Position numbers and translations under genes: made by a program
The notes under the pieces: model-generated
The model's database searches: none
Told to the model about the DNA's origin: nothing
What the model saw: the letters and a program-made list of their open reading frames with translations, nothing else
Shown here: piece by piece, positions 1 to 8,246 of the stretch
How positions within the stretch are numbered: the stretch's first letter is position 1
Layout of the letters: every line of letters starts with the position of its first letter
Source: Actinomycetota bacterium
GTDB taxonomy: Bacteria; Actinomycetota; Acidimicrobiia; Acidimicrobiales; Ilumatobacteraceae
Direction: 5' to 3'
Assembly: GCA_009923685.1 (NCBI GenBank)
Contig: RFTA01000002.1
Location: forward strand, 1-40,057
DNA: 40,057 bases

Positions 1-320
1 GAATCGTCGCTTCGCCAGTTGCTGCGTCGTCGCGCGAGTTCACGCACGATCACTCCCCGTGCAAAAATCTTCGACGATTCGTTGTCAAATGCTGTCGTTC
101 CATAGTTGCCAATATGAGGCGTGGTGAAAGTGATTATCTGGCCCGCATATGAAGGATCGGTCAAAATTTCTTGATAACCCGAAAGTGCAGTATGAAAAAC
201 AACCTCACCGCGCGCAATATTCGGCGACGAAATTTCAGAACTGTTTGCGCCGATCGCTTCACCCTCAAAAATTGAGCCGTCTTTCAGCACGAGAAGAGCA
301 GGCCGAATATTGCGTGTCAT
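1..320 (-). CDS. carA: Carbamoyl-phosphate synthase small subunit, N-terminal part (cut by window edge)
   Basis: The first ~106 codons of the glutaminase subunit of carbamoyl-phosphate synthase, which supplies ammonia from glutamine for carbamoyl phosphate in pyrimidine and arginine synthesis. The translation opens MTRNIRPALLVLKDG and contains the family's FEGEAIGA, GEVVFHTALSGYQEILTDPSY and QIITFTTPHIGNYG stretches (CPSase small-chain N-terminal domain). The class I amidotransferase domain lies beyond the left edge. The ATG at 320 overlaps the pyrC stop by 4 bases (ATGA), so carA is the fourth cistron of a pyrR-pyrB-pyrC-carA operon; carB would be expected next, outside the window. No frameshift is seen in the visible part. 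Confidence 0.93.
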   Translation of the reverse strand, partial: MTRNIRPALLVLKDGSIFEGEAIGANSSEISSPNIARGEVVFHTALSGYQEILTDPSYAGQIITFTTPHIGNYGTTAFDNESSKIFARGVIVRELARRRSNWRSDD

Positions 321-1597
321 CGCTGTGCTTGACCATCAATCACTGTTGGCGTCCCTTTGAAAATCGTGTGCCTTACCCGACCTCGAAGCGTGCGACCAAT
401 ATATGGAGTGTTGATGCTCTTGCTGGCAAGTCGCTCGGGGTCAACGCTCCAAGTTAGTTGAGGATCGAACACACAAAGGTTTGCATTTGCTCCCGCGATG
501 ACGTCACCGCCATGTTCATCATCGATCCGCGCTATTTTTGCTGGGTTCCAACTCATCAGCGCCACCACATCACGAATTTCACAAGCATCTTCGGCTAACA
601 CCACACCCAAGGCCGTTTCAAGACCCAACATGCCGGGCGGCGCCATATCTAGCGACATTTCTTTGTCGCGACGCGGATGCGGGGCGTGATCTGTCGCGAT
701 TGCATCAATCGTGCCGTCGCGCAGACCATCTTTTAGTGCTTGGATGTCGGCATTAGATCGCAACGGTGGGTTGACTTTGTAGACAGGGTTATAACTCGCC
801 AGCAGTTCTTGGGTCAATGACAAGTGATGCGGGGTCGCTTCGGCCGTAATCGGCAACCCGTCGCGTTTTGCGGCACGAACAAGTTCGACGCTGCGCTCGG
901 TAGATAAATGTAAAAAGTGCATCGATGCACCGGTTATGCGCACCAACTCGATGTCACGAAAAACCATAAGTTCTTCGGCGATTGATGGCCAGCCTGGTAG
1001 CCCAAGGTCTGTGCAACAACTGCACTCATTCATTACCGCGCCCTTTGTCAGTTCGGCAACTTCACAATGTTGTGCAAGAGTGACGCCCAAACCTTTGGCA
1101 TATTCAAGCGCACGACGCATCAGAGCGGCATCTTGCACACCGTTGCCGTCATCGGTAAAAAGCGTTACACCTGCTGTAGCCAACTCGGCCATTGGAGCGA
1201 GCGATTCACCTTGACGACCCAGGGTGATGCAGCCACTTGGCACAACATCTACCAGACCTGCACGCTTGCCTTGCTCACGAACAAAATCAATAACCGCTAC
1301 CGAATCTTGTGGTGGGTCGGTGTTCGGCATGGCAACTAGCGCCGTGTATCCGCCCAGAGCCCCGGCACGACTGCCGGTTTCAATCGTTTCAGCTTCTTCT
1401 TTGCCAGGCTCCCGCAAATGAGCATGAAGATCTACGAACCCGCTACTAACGATGCAGCCTGAAGCATCGAGTTGATTTTCGCCTTTGAGATTTTTACCGA
1501 CTTCGACAACGCGACCGTTTTCAATTTTGACATCGCCGATAACTTGCGAGTCTCGATTGACGATCGTGCCGCCTTTGATCACCAACGACTTACTCAT
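317..1597 (-). CDS. pyrC: Dihydroorotase (type I)
   Basis: Cytoplasmic zinc amidohydrolase that cyclises N-carbamoyl-aspartate to dihydroorotate, third step of pyrimidine synthesis. The 426-residue length fits class I bacterial dihydroorotases. Visible metal and active-site motifs are DLHAHLREPG (H58, H60), FTDDGNG (D149/D150, the bridging acidic position of this class), QHCE (H177), FLHLS (H230) and ATDHAPH (D303, the catalytic base). All expected ligands are present, so the enzyme should be active. The ATG at 1597 overlaps the pyrB stop by 4 bases, and the stop overlaps carA by 4. Hydantoinases and allantoinases share the fold, but the motifs and the operon settle the assignment. Confidence 0.97.
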   Translation of the reverse strand: MSKSLVIKGGTIVNRDSQVIGDVKIENGRVVEVGKNLKGENQLDASGCIVSSGFVDLHAHLREPGKEEAETIETGSRAGALGGYTALVAMPNTDPPQDSVAVIDFVREQGKRAGLVDVVPSGCITLGRQGESLAPMAELATAGVTLFTDDGNGVQDAALMRRALEYAKGLGVTLAQHCEVAELTKGAVMNECSCCTDLGLPGWPSIAEELMVFRDIELVRITGASMHFLHLSTERSVELVRAAKRDGLPITAEATPHHLSLTQELLASYNPVYKVNPPLRSNADIQALKDGLRDGTIDAIATDHAPHPRRDKEMSLDMAPPGMLGLETALGVVLAEDACEIRDVVALMSWNPAKIARIDDEHGGDVIAGANANLCVFDPQLTWSVDPERLASKSINTPYIGRTLRGRVRHTIFKGTPTVIDGQAQR

Positions 1598-2529
1598 GCT
1601 TGGCCTCCAAGATTCGAACCACTGCCGAGCAATTTAAACAGCACCGCCATTCGCACTGAGACGCCGTTGGCAACCTGTCGATGAATTAAAGAATTCTTGA
1701 CATCTGACGGGTCGATTTGCATCTCTACGCCACGATTCATTGGCCCAGGGTGCATAACTATTGCGTCGGACTTGAGCGCTTGTACTCGTTGTTGAGTGAG
1801 TCCGTATTGCTCGCTGTATTCGCGCAAAGTCGGCACATGACCTTGAGCCATTCGCTCGCTCTGCAAGCGCAACATATAAAGAACATCGACGCCACCGATG
1901 ACTTCATTAAGTCGATGCGAAACAGTAACGGGCCAGTGCGAGACGTCTGGTGGTAACAATGTTGGAGGCGCAACGAGAACGACGCTTGCCCCCAGAAGCG
2001 TGAACGCTTGGATGTTGCTTCTCGCGACACGCGAGTGTTTGATATCCCCAACTATCGCTATTTTCATTCCGGCAAAGTTCTGTGCGTGGGTGGCTTCGCG
2101 AATCGTGTAGCAATCAACGAGCGCCTGAGTTGGGTGCTGGTGTGCGCCGTCGCCGGCATTGATGATTGATGCTTTTGTCCACTGGCATATCTGCCACGGA
2201 ATGCCCACCGATTTGTGCCGCACAACAAACGCGTCAACTCCCATGTCTGTGATCGTCGCGACAGTATCGCGAAGCGACTCACCCTTGTTTACACTCGAAG
2301 TCGAGACATTAAATGTCATCGTGTCAGCTGATAGTCGTTTGGCAGCGGTTTCAAAGCTCAAACGAGTGCGTGTTGAATCTTCAAAAAATAAACTGGCGAC
2401 CGTACGCCCGCGAAGAGCCGGCACCTTTGGCACAGGGCGCTGATTGATCTCGGCCATATGATCTGTGAGCTGCAATAAATCGACAAGACCATCGACACCA
2501 AGTTCATCGATAGAACGAAGATGTTTCAT
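1594..2529 (-). CDS. pyrB: Aspartate carbamoyltransferase catalytic chain
   Basis: Joins carbamoyl phosphate and aspartate to give N-carbamoyl-aspartate, the committed step of pyrimidine synthesis. The 311 residues contain the carbamoyl-phosphate signature FFEDSTRTR (about residues 48-56), the KGES loop, HPTQALVD (about 131-138) and a C-terminal MHPGPMNRG, all diagnostic of ATCase rather than ornithine carbamoyltransferase. No regulatory chain pyrI is nearby, as is normal for actinobacteria, where control is through PyrR. It overlaps pyrR upstream and pyrC downstream by 4 bases each, which suggests coupled translation. Confidence 0.97.
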   Translation of the reverse strand: MKHLRSIDELGVDGLVDLLQLTDHMAEINQRPVPKVPALRGRTVASLFFEDSTRTRLSFETAAKRLSADTMTFNVSTSSVNKGESLRDTVATITDMGVDAFVVRHKSVGIPWQICQWTKASIINAGDGAHQHPTQALVDCYTIREATHAQNFAGMKIAIVGDIKHSRVARSNIQAFTLLGASVVLVAPPTLLPPDVSHWPVTVSHRLNEVIGGVDVLYMLRLQSERMAQGHVPTLREYSEQYGLTQQRVQALKSDAIVMHPGPMNRGVEMQIDPSDVKNSLIHRQVANGVSVRMAVLFKLLGSGSNLGGQA

Positions 2530-3077
2530 GACTTGACTTCTGAGTTGGGCGTCACGAAAACGCCGTCCCGCGTTGCCGACACATCATCACCTCGATGAGT
2601 CGGCAGATTCTTGCCTACAAAATCAGGGCGAATCGGCAATTCACGATGACCTCGGTCGACCAGAACTGCGAGTTGCACAGCCCGCGGTCTTCCGTAGTTG
2701 TTTAAACCCTCCATTGCCGCTCGCACGGTGCGCCCCGTGTACAAGACATCGTCAACCAAAACGACAGTTGCACCAGATAAATCGAATGGAATGTTGCTGA
2801 TCGCCCCTAACGAGACCGGCCGCAAAGAAATGTCGTCACGATGCAGACTGACATCAAGCGCACCAACGGGAACTGAGACTTCGGATTCAATTTTGTTTAT
2901 TTGAGCGGCGATCTCTTCGCCGAGCCATGTGCCACCGCGTTGCAGGCCCACGATCGCTAAACCGACCACACCATGGTTGCGCTCGACAATTTCGTGGGCG
3001 ATTCGAACAATCGCGCGACGCACATCGGCCGCAGTCATCGCCTCGCGCGACGCACTAGAACTCACAGATTTGCTCAT
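2526..3077 (-). CDS. pyrR: PyrR bifunctional pyr operon regulator / uracil phosphoribosyltransferase
   Basis: RNA-binding regulator of pyrimidine genes with a type I phosphoribosyltransferase fold. The PRPP-binding motif VVLVDDVLYTGRT is intact, and GLQRGG and SLHRDD precede it as in the family. I place the start at the ATG at 3077 (183 residues, MSKSVSSS...). A longer frame from 3110 exists, but its first codons fall inside a PyrR-binding hairpin (3087-3117), and an AGGGA Shine-Dalgarno lies just upstream of 3077. First gene of pyrR-pyrB-pyrC-carA; it overlaps pyrB by 4 bases. It probably represses its own operon when UMP is high. The uracil phosphoribosyltransferase activity known in some PyrR proteins cannot be judged from sequence. 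Confidence 0.95.
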   Translation of the reverse strand: MSKSVSSSASREAMTAADVRRAIVRIAHEIVERNHGVVGLAIVGLQRGGTWLGEEIAAQINKIESEVSVPVGALDVSLHRDDISLRPVSLGAISNIPFDLSGATVVLVDDVLYTGRTVRAAMEGLNNYGRPRAVQLAVLVDRGHRELPIRPDFVGKNLPTHRGDDVSATRDGVFVTPNSEVKS

Positions 3078-3078
3078 T

Positions 3079-3084
3079 GTCCCT
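3079..3084 (-). promoter_or_regulatory. Ribosome binding site deciding the pyrR start
   Basis: The minus strand reads AGGGAC directly before the ATG at 3077, a usable Shine-Dalgarno. The alternative upstream ATG at 3110 has none. The site starts 2 nt past the 3' strand of the PyrR-binding hairpin, so a bound regulator would plausibly cover it. Confidence 0.6.
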
Positions 3085-3086
3085 AT

Positions 3087-3117
3087 CCGTTCGAGCCTCA
3101 CAGGACTCATTTGACGG
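3087..3117 (-). promoter_or_regulatory. PyrR-binding RNA hairpin in the pyr leader
   Basis: On the minus strand 3107-3094 reads AGTCCTGTGAGGCT, an exact match to the PyrR-binding consensus ARUCCNGNGAGGYU. It folds as AGUC / loop CUGUGA / GGCU, with the conserved CNGNGA hexaloop. An asymmetric internal loop and a lower stem CCGU (3117-3114) pairing with ACGG (3090-3087) complete the known two-stem PyrR site. The hairpin ends 2 nt before the pyrR Shine-Dalgarno, and I see no terminator hairpin with a U run. This is the layout reported for translational repression of pyr genes in mycobacteria, rather than Bacillus-type attenuation. The consensus match is seen directly; the mechanism is inferred. 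Confidence 0.85.
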
Positions 3118-3142
3118 TGAATTGCTTCTAACTTCGTCTCAC

Positions 3143-3151
3143 AATATAGCA
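3143..3151 (-). promoter_or_regulatory. Candidate extended -10 promoter of the pyr operon
   Basis: The minus strand reads TGCTATATT, a TGn extension plus the hexamer TATATT (5 of 6 to TATAAT). No good -35 is seen at 17 bases, as is common for extended -10 promoters. Transcription would begin near 3136, giving a leader of about 60 nt that contains the whole PyrR hairpin. It lies just after the stop of the upstream membrane protein gene, so the pyr operon can be transcribed separately from nusB. Confidence 0.5.
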
Positions 3152-3170
3152 GCGCCAGAACTCGGGGTGG

Positions 3171-4607
3171 TTATTTCGAAGACCGTTGATAAACGACCCA
3201 CCACGAATTGGCATATGCGACCTCAAAGCGCGGTGAAACGATCGACCAAACTTTGGCTATCTCATCGTCCATATTCACAGGCAAGATTACAAACTCAATT
3301 TCGTCTGCGAAAGGCAAAACGTCACCTGACGCAAAAACATCTAAGCCATAAAGTGCGCGCCTAAAAGGCACCGGGAACGCATAAATTCTTTCACGTCGCG
3401 CCATTTGGGCGGTGAGTGGATGATACGCACTGACGATCGCCGACTTTGGAATCTTGTCAATCGCTTCAGTGGCGCCAGCCACCATTTCATGGCTTGATTT
3501 GTTGTATTCAACATCAATTCGCGCGCCAGGCAACGGCGACCAGATGAAAGCGCTGATGATGCTTGCAAAAAGACAAACTCCGACGAGCCAAGTCTGCACC
3601 TTGCGGGGTAACCGCCCTATCGCATAAACAGTGCCAAAGACAAGCGCCGGTACCGCAACGAACGAATAGTGATACTCGACGTGAAATTGATACCAAAAGG
3701 TGCTCAAAATGTTGAGCCCAAGCACAAGAACTGAAATCGCTGCAACTTCTGGAAACGCGACGAAAATAAATGCGAAAGGCAAAAACATCTGCAGCAAATA
3801 AAACGGTCGTGAGTCGCTCGCCAAATGCGAAAGCAATTTTGTCGGCTCTGAAAATAAAGTCTTTAGTAGGCCACCGAAGCCTCCAAAAGGTATCCGCCAA
3901 CTATTTCTAAATGGCACCCCATTGATACCCCGCTGAATACCGAAGATCGCCAAAATCATGTACCAAAACGAAAAAGCCGTGGTGGTCAACCCAACCAAAA
4001 GATTTCTTCTGAATGCAACCCAAATGCCAAGCGGAATGATTACAAGAGCGACGTCTTCTTTAACGCTAAGGCTTAGCAATACGGACACGAAAAACAGTCG
4101 CCATCGCTTTTCTAACGCCGCGTAAAGTGCGATGCCAATCAACAACCCCAAAAACGAATCGGGATGAAAGTTTTCAAGTCCAATCCATACCGTCGCGGGA
4201 TGAATCAAGTAAACAACAACGAATACAAAAGCTGCACTCTCGCTCTCGAGTCTCTTGCGAGCGTATAAAAAAACCGGTATCGCACCAGCAGAAATAGCGA
4301 GAGCTTGCACTACGAACAACAGAGAACTCGAGCCAATTAACCAGTAGAACGGCACCAAAAAAAGCAGAATAAAACTCGTATGGTCACCGAAAAGGTTTCG
4401 GCCCATCAATGTGACGAATGGGCTGTCGAATCTTGAAATCAACCAAATGCCTTGTTCATAAAGGCCAAAATCGTATGCCGAAGTATTGAGCCCTTCATGC
4501 ATCTCTACGCTCAGCGCAGCCAGATAGACGAACATGAGGCCGACGACAGATGCCGTTGCGGTCTGCCAAGTTGTTATTTGCTCTGCACGAAACCGGAGGT
4601 TAGCCAA
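3171..4607 (-). CDS. DUF2079-type polytopic membrane protein
   Basis: A 478-residue integral membrane protein with about ten or more hydrophobic segments. Family-like motifs are YDFGLYEQ (45-52), FGDHTSF (73-79), FHPDSF (147-152) and KEDVAL (183-188), which match the DUF2079 family as I know it. That family resembles the GT-C glycosyltransferase/PMT membrane fold, but its function is not established. A late hydrophilic C-terminal part (after ~residue 360) lies outside the last membrane segment. It sits between nusB and the pyr operon, with no obvious link to either. The start is weak: TTG at 4607 has no Shine-Dalgarno and no upstream ATG or GTG is available, so the N-terminus is uncertain. 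A role in envelope glycosylation would be speculation. Confidence 0.8.
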   Translation of the reverse strand: MANLRFRAEQITTWQTATASVVGLMFVYLAALSVEMHEGLNTSAYDFGLYEQGIWLISRFDSPFVTLMGRNLFGDHTSFILLFLVPFYWLIGSSSLLFVVQALAISAGAIPVFLYARKRLESESAAFVFVVVYLIHPATVWIGLENFHPDSFLGLLIGIALYAALEKRWRLFFVSVLLSLSVKEDVALVIIPLGIWVAFRRNLLVGLTTTAFSFWYMILAIFGIQRGINGVPFRNSWRIPFGGFGGLLKTLFSEPTKLLSHLASDSRPFYLLQMFLPFAFIFVAFPEVAAISVLVLGLNILSTFWYQFHVEYHYSFVAVPALVFGTVYAIGRLPRKVQTWLVGVCLFASIISAFIWSPLPGARIDVEYNKSSHEMVAGATEAIDKIPKSAIVSAYHPLTAQMARRERIYAFPVPFRRALYGLDVFASGDVLPFADEIEFVILPVNMDDEIAKVWSIVSPRFEVAYANSWWVVYQRSSK

Positions 4608-4636
4608 AAATTTTTTCGTAATCCCAACCTTTTCGA

Positions 4637-5059
4637 CTATAGAACGCGCACCTTTTTGGCAATTGCCGAAAGAATGCCATTCACATATTTACCAGATTCT
4701 TCGGTAGAAAATCTCTTGGCCAATTCAACGGCTTCATTGATAATTACCGCCACTGGCACATCGACGCGGTCGATTAATTCAAAAATCGCGAGACGCAAGA
4801 TATTGCGATCAATCGCCGGCATCCGTTGAATCGTCCATGTATGAGAAAATTCCGATATAAGGTCGTCGGTCTCTTGACGTCTCGCTTGTGCCCCAGTTGA
4901 CATCTTGACCACGAGTTCGTCGACCGCTAAAACTTGGGCTTCTATCACTTCGACAACGTCTATGTTTCTTGACTCGGCTTCATACAGAAAGTGCAACGCC
5001 CTTTCTCGAGCAGTACTGCGAGTGTCGTCCCCGACATTTCTTTTACGGGGCGACGACAT
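4637..5059 (-). CDS. nusB: Transcription antitermination factor NusB
   Basis: RNA-binding factor that, with NusE (S10), assembles the antitermination complex on rRNA boxA. The 140-residue protein shows the NusB pattern: RSTARERALHFLYEAE near the N-terminus, then WTIQRMPAIDRNILRLAIFEL and VPVAVIINEAVELAKRFS...YVNGIL. The arginine-rich start fits the boxA-binding surface. ATG at 5059 overlaps the efp stop by one base (TGATG); efp-nusB is a standard actinobacterial pair. The stop at 4637 is 29 bases before the DUF2079 gene. Confidence 0.96.
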   Translation of the reverse strand: MSSPRKRNVGDDTRSTARERALHFLYEAESRNIDVVEVIEAQVLAVDELVVKMSTGAQARRQETDDLISEFSHTWTIQRMPAIDRNILRLAIFELIDRVDVPVAVIINEAVELAKRFSTEESGKYVNGILSAIAKKVRVL

Positions 5060-5622
5060 CAGACTCTCGTTATGTATTCGCCCGAGCGAGTATCAACCTT
5101 GACGCGGTCACCGATATTGACAAAAAGTGGCACCTGAATAACTTTTCCAGTTTCGAGAGTCGCAGGCTTGCGCGCACCCGAAACACGATCACCCTGGATG
5201 CCCGGCTCTGTCTCTGCGATGTTTAGTTCGACTGTTACGGCAATCTCAACACTGACAATTTCTTCTTTGTATTGGGCAATAATCGCTTTTGCGCCTTCGA
5301 CCAAATAATCAGAAGCGTCACCAAGCGCCCGAGGTGCAATGTTGATTTGCTCGTAAGACTCGGTGTCCATGAACACGAAGTCGTCACCTTCTTTATATAG
5401 AAACTGCATGTCTGCACGATCAAGGATCGCTTGTTCTACCCTCACACCAGCATTGAATGTGCGCTCAAGAATGTTGCCTGTTCGTAAATTGCGAAGTTTG
5501 GTTCGCACGAATGCCCCGCCTTTGCCCGGTTTAACATGTTGAAAATCGACGACGGTAAAGAGACCGTTGTCAATTTCGAGTGTGATGCCGTTCTTTAGGT
5601 CGTTGGTTGTAATTGCAGGCAC
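5059..5622 (-). CDS. efp: Elongation factor P
   Basis: Binds the ribosome between P and E sites and rescues stalling on polyproline stretches. The 187-residue, three-domain protein has the N-terminal KOW-like domain with loop KPGKGGAF (tip lysine K34), then RNLRTGNILERTF, and the C-terminal OB signature IQVPLFVNIGDRVKVDTRSGEYITRV. The start is GTG at 5622, backed by AAGGA six bases upstream; it lies inside the last codons of the preceding peptidase gene (28-base overlap). No EpmA/EpmB/EpmC or rhamnosyltransferase EarP is nearby. As reported for actinobacteria, the lysine may act unmodified, but the sequence does not show this. Confidence 0.97.
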   Translation of the reverse strand: MPAITTNDLKNGITLEIDNGLFTVVDFQHVKPGKGGAFVRTKLRNLRTGNILERTFNAGVRVEQAILDRADMQFLYKEGDDFVFMDTESYEQINIAPRALGDASDYLVEGAKAIIAQYKEEIVSVEIAVTVELNIAETEPGIQGDRVSGARKPATLETGKVIQVPLFVNIGDRVKVDTRSGEYITRV

Positions 5623-6749
5623 TGTCGATCCTTTTTGCTTGAAGTAAGAATTCGGCAGCCTGTCTGCGTAACGACGACCAAGTCTTCTATTCGCACGCCA
5701 CCGAGCCCTTCACGATAGACGCCTGGCTCGACGGTTACCACCTCGCCAACTGCAAGTGGTTCGGCAAAGCCACTTCGCACCCATGGCATCTCATGAATCT
5801 GAAGACCCACACCGTGACCAGTGCTGTGGGTAAATTCATTCGCAAAACCAGCCGCTGCAATGAAGTCGCGACATGCCTTGTCAACATCTTGTGCCAAGAC
5901 ACCCGCCTTGACAAAATCGAGACCCAACAGCTGTGCCTGACTCACCACTTCATGCATCTCGCTCAAGATCGGATCAACGTCGCCAATCAAGAAAGTGCGT
6001 GTCATGTCAGAGTGATACCCGTCCACCAGCCCACCGACATCTATCACGACGCTGTCGCCAGTTTCAATTCGTCGACCAACGGGTCGATGGTGTGGCCGTG
6101 CCGCATTCGGGCCGCTGGCAACAATCGTGTCGTAACTGGTGAACTCTGCCCCATGTCGCCGCATTCGGTAGTCGAGTTCGTCACGAATGTCTCGTTCGGT
6201 TAGGCCCTGCGAAAGTATCGGGACAACTTCGGTAAGTGCTTTGTCCGTCGCCGTCGCGGCAAGTTGCATGCGCTCAATTTCTGGCTCAGACTTGCGTCGT
6301 CGCAACTTTGGCACTATTGGAGAAATTTTCACGAGCTCGGTCGATAATTGTTCTGACATCGCCGAAAGTTGATAGACGGTCAATTCGTTGGCATCGAAAA
6401 ATATATTCTTCAGAGATTTGGTTGCATCGACCAACGCTTCTCTTATGGCGACGGCACTTCGACCTTCGATCACCGTGCAATTTGCCCCGGAGATGTTTAT
6501 TTGTTCGCGGGCTTGGTCGCCATATCGACCATCGACCACGAGCACCATGTCGTCGGGACGAACCACCAAAGTGCCGGCAGAACCTGTAAAACCAGTCAAC
6601 CACCGGACGTTGTTCAAATCAATGACCAGCAAACCACTCTCAGCGCAGTCGCCAAGTTGGTCGATCTCGTGACGCACCAACTTGTCGCGCCCAGAAACGA
6701 CAAGTGGCGTCAACACAGTTCGCGCTGATTCTTTGAGGTTCGATGTCAT
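5595..6749 (-). CDS. M24 metallopeptidase, Xaa-Pro aminopeptidase/dipeptidase-like
   Basis: Cytoplasmic peptidase that probably removes residues N-terminal to proline. Residues 1-150 form a creatinase-like N-terminal domain (IDLNNVRWLTGFTGSAG), followed by the pita-bread catalytic domain. The five dinuclear metal ligands are all present: D237 (VIDVGG), D248 (HSDMTR), H312 (STGHGVG), E341 (VEPGVY) and E355 (RIEDL). Length 384 fits the short PepP/PepQ-like forms found next to efp in actinobacteria. ATG at 6749 lies 5 bases after aroQ. Its 3' end overlaps efp by 28 bases. Aminopeptidase P and prolidase cannot be told apart with certainty here. Confidence 0.9.
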   Translation of the reverse strand: MTSNLKESARTVLTPLVVSGRDKLVRHEIDQLGDCAESGLLVIDLNNVRWLTGFTGSAGTLVVRPDDMVLVVDGRYGDQAREQINISGANCTVIEGRSAVAIREALVDATKSLKNIFFDANELTVYQLSAMSEQLSTELVKISPIVPKLRRRKSEPEIERMQLAATATDKALTEVVPILSQGLTERDIRDELDYRMRRHGAEFTSYDTIVASGPNAARPHHRPVGRRIETGDSVVIDVGGLVDGYHSDMTRTFLIGDVDPILSEMHEVVSQAQLLGLDFVKAGVLAQDVDKACRDFIAAAGFANEFTHSTGHGVGLQIHEMPWVRSGFAEPLAVGEVVTVEPGVYREGLGGVRIEDLVVVTQTGCRILTSSKKDRQCLQLQPTT

Positions 6750-6754
6750 GGTGG

Positions 6755-7213
6755 CTATTTCTTCTTTGCTAAAAGTGTCGCGATTGCGTGAACCGCGAAT
6801 ACATACGAGTCGGCGCCGAAACCAGCGATTGAACCTGAAGCAACTGGCGCAACCACACTTTCATGCCGCCAAGTTTCGCGCGTGGCCGGGTTTGATAGAT
6901 GCACTTCGACAATCGGTCCGGCAAAACTTGCCAACGCGTCATGAAGACTCCAGGCGAAATGGGTCAGAGCACCAGGGTTGATGATGATCGCCGCACACCG
7001 ACCTCGCGCAGAGTGAACTGCCGTAACCAGCTCGGCAACTCCTTGGGCGCTGATGATTTCAATCTGCAAGCCCAAATGTTGCGCTGTTTGCACAACACGT
7101 TGCATGTGGTCATCAAGCGAATCAGTGCCGTAGATTTCGGGTTGCCTTTGCCCAAGCAGGTTCAGATTCGGTCCGCTCAATACCAAAACTGTTTGTGCAT
7201 CTGCTTTGACCAT
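6755..7213 (-). CDS. aroQ: 3-dehydroquinate dehydratase, type II
   Basis: Converts 3-dehydroquinate to 3-dehydroshikimate, third step of the shikimate pathway, as a dodecameric type II enzyme. In 152 residues I see GPNLNLLGQRQPEIYG (substrate Asn, Arg and the catalytic Tyr), IIINPGALTH (Asn, His), EVHLSN (Glu, His) and the paired arginines in TRETWR. The usual QSNxEG stretch reads SAQGVAEL, a divergence also partly seen in the mycobacterial enzyme (QSDSEA), so loss of activity is not implied. It follows aroB after a 10-base gap and precedes the M24 peptidase by 5 bases. Confidence 0.95.
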   Translation of the reverse strand: MVKADAQTVLVLSGPNLNLLGQRQPEIYGTDSLDDHMQRVVQTAQHLGLQIEIISAQGVAELVTAVHSARGRCAAIIINPGALTHFAWSLHDALASFAGPIVEVHLSNPATRETWRHESVVAPVASGSIAGFGADSYVFAVHAIATLLAKKK

Positions 7214-7223
7214 GGTTGAAAGA

Positions 7224-8246
7224 TTACTTCTCGTTCAGTCGCATCGCGTCGAAGGCTTGCTCTAAGTGCATTTCGCTCACGCCGCTAACCACCTCAATGC
7301 CCGAAGGTCCATCGAGCACGAATGTAAGCCCCGATACCGCTTTTTTGTCCAAATGCATCAGGCCAATCAACTCTCGACGATTTATGATTTCGTCTGGTTT
7401 GACTTTAAGCCCGTAAGTTTCTCCGATTACCCGATAATGCTCGTCGACTCGGGCTTGAGAGATACGTTTCATCGAATGAGCGACATGCGCAGCAAAGATC
7501 ATGCCGACCGCGACCGCCTCGCCATGGGCCATCATGAAGTTGCTTGATCGCTCTAGCGCATGCGCAAGCGTGTGCCCATAATTGAGCAGCGCACGACCGC
7601 CACTCTCGCGCTCGTCAGCCGAAACTATGTTTGCTTTGATCTCGACACACCTTGCGATTCGAGCGGGCATTTCAAGAGCGAGAAGATCATCTCCAGTCAA
7701 GAAGTGATACTTGGCGACTTCACCCAAACCACAACGCATTTCACGTTGCGTCAATGTCTCAAGCGCATCAAGATCGCAGATCACGCCCAGCGGTTGCCAG
7801 AACGCACCAACTAAGTTTTTTCCTGAAGCAATATTGACCCCGGTCTTGCCGCCAACCGATGCATCAACCATGCCGACGAGCGAGGTCGCAACATGCACGA
7901 CCGAAGTACCGCGATGCCAACTTGCCGCGGCGAAACCAGCCACATCTGTGACCATGCCGCCACCGACACCGATCACGACATCATTTCTTGTCAATCCAAA
8001 TTCGGCGAACTTTTGTGCGAGCATCTCAATTGTCGTCAAAGATTTATGCTCTTCGGTGTCACCTATAAAAACCGTCGTACTTTCGATTTTCAATGTCGGT
8101 TGAATGGGGATATTTTTCTGAGTCACCACGAGGGCACGCTTTGCCAGTTTCGGCACGAAGTTGTCAATTTGGTTGATCGCGCCGTGCCCGACCAGCACCG
8201 AATAAGAACGCTCGCCAAGAGCGACTTTGACCTGATGAACTGTCAT
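7224..8246 (-). CDS. aroB: 3-dehydroquinate synthase
   Basis: NAD- and metal-dependent cyclisation of DAHP to 3-dehydroquinate, second shikimate step. The 340-residue protein has the nucleotide-binding GVGGGMVTDVAGFAAA, TSLVGMVDASVGGKTGVN, and the metal ligands in LGEVAKY (Glu), NYGHTLAHALE (His) and HGEAVAVGM (His). The length is normal for the bacterial enzyme, and there is no fusion to aroK. ATG at 8246 overlaps the aroK stop by 4 bases. It belongs to the aroC-aroK-aroB-aroQ run, an actinobacterial arrangement. Confidence 0.97.
   Translation of the reverse strand: MTVHQVKVALGERSYSVLVGHGAINQIDNFVPKLAKRALVVTQKNIPIQPTLKIESTTVFIGDTEEHKSLTTIEMLAQKFAEFGLTRNDVVIGVGGGMVTDVAGFAAASWHRGTSVVHVATSLVGMVDASVGGKTGVNIASGKNLVGAFWQPLGVICDLDALETLTQREMRCGLGEVAKYHFLTGDDLLALEMPARIARCVEIKANIVSADERESGGRALLNYGHTLAHALERSSNFMMAHGEAVAVGMIFAAHVAHSMKRISQARVDEHYRVIGETYGLKVKPDEIINRRELIGLMHLDKKAVSGLTFVLDGPSGIEVVSGVSEMHLEQAFDAMRLNEK

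Noticed and set aside
149..457. Plus-strand open frame of about 100 codons over carA/pyrC
   Set aside because: It is a shadow of carA and pyrC on the other strand, with no recognisable protein features or start signals.
3078..3110. Longer pyrR start at 3110
   Set aside because: These codons overlap the PyrR-binding hairpin and there is no Shine-Dalgarno; 3077 has one.
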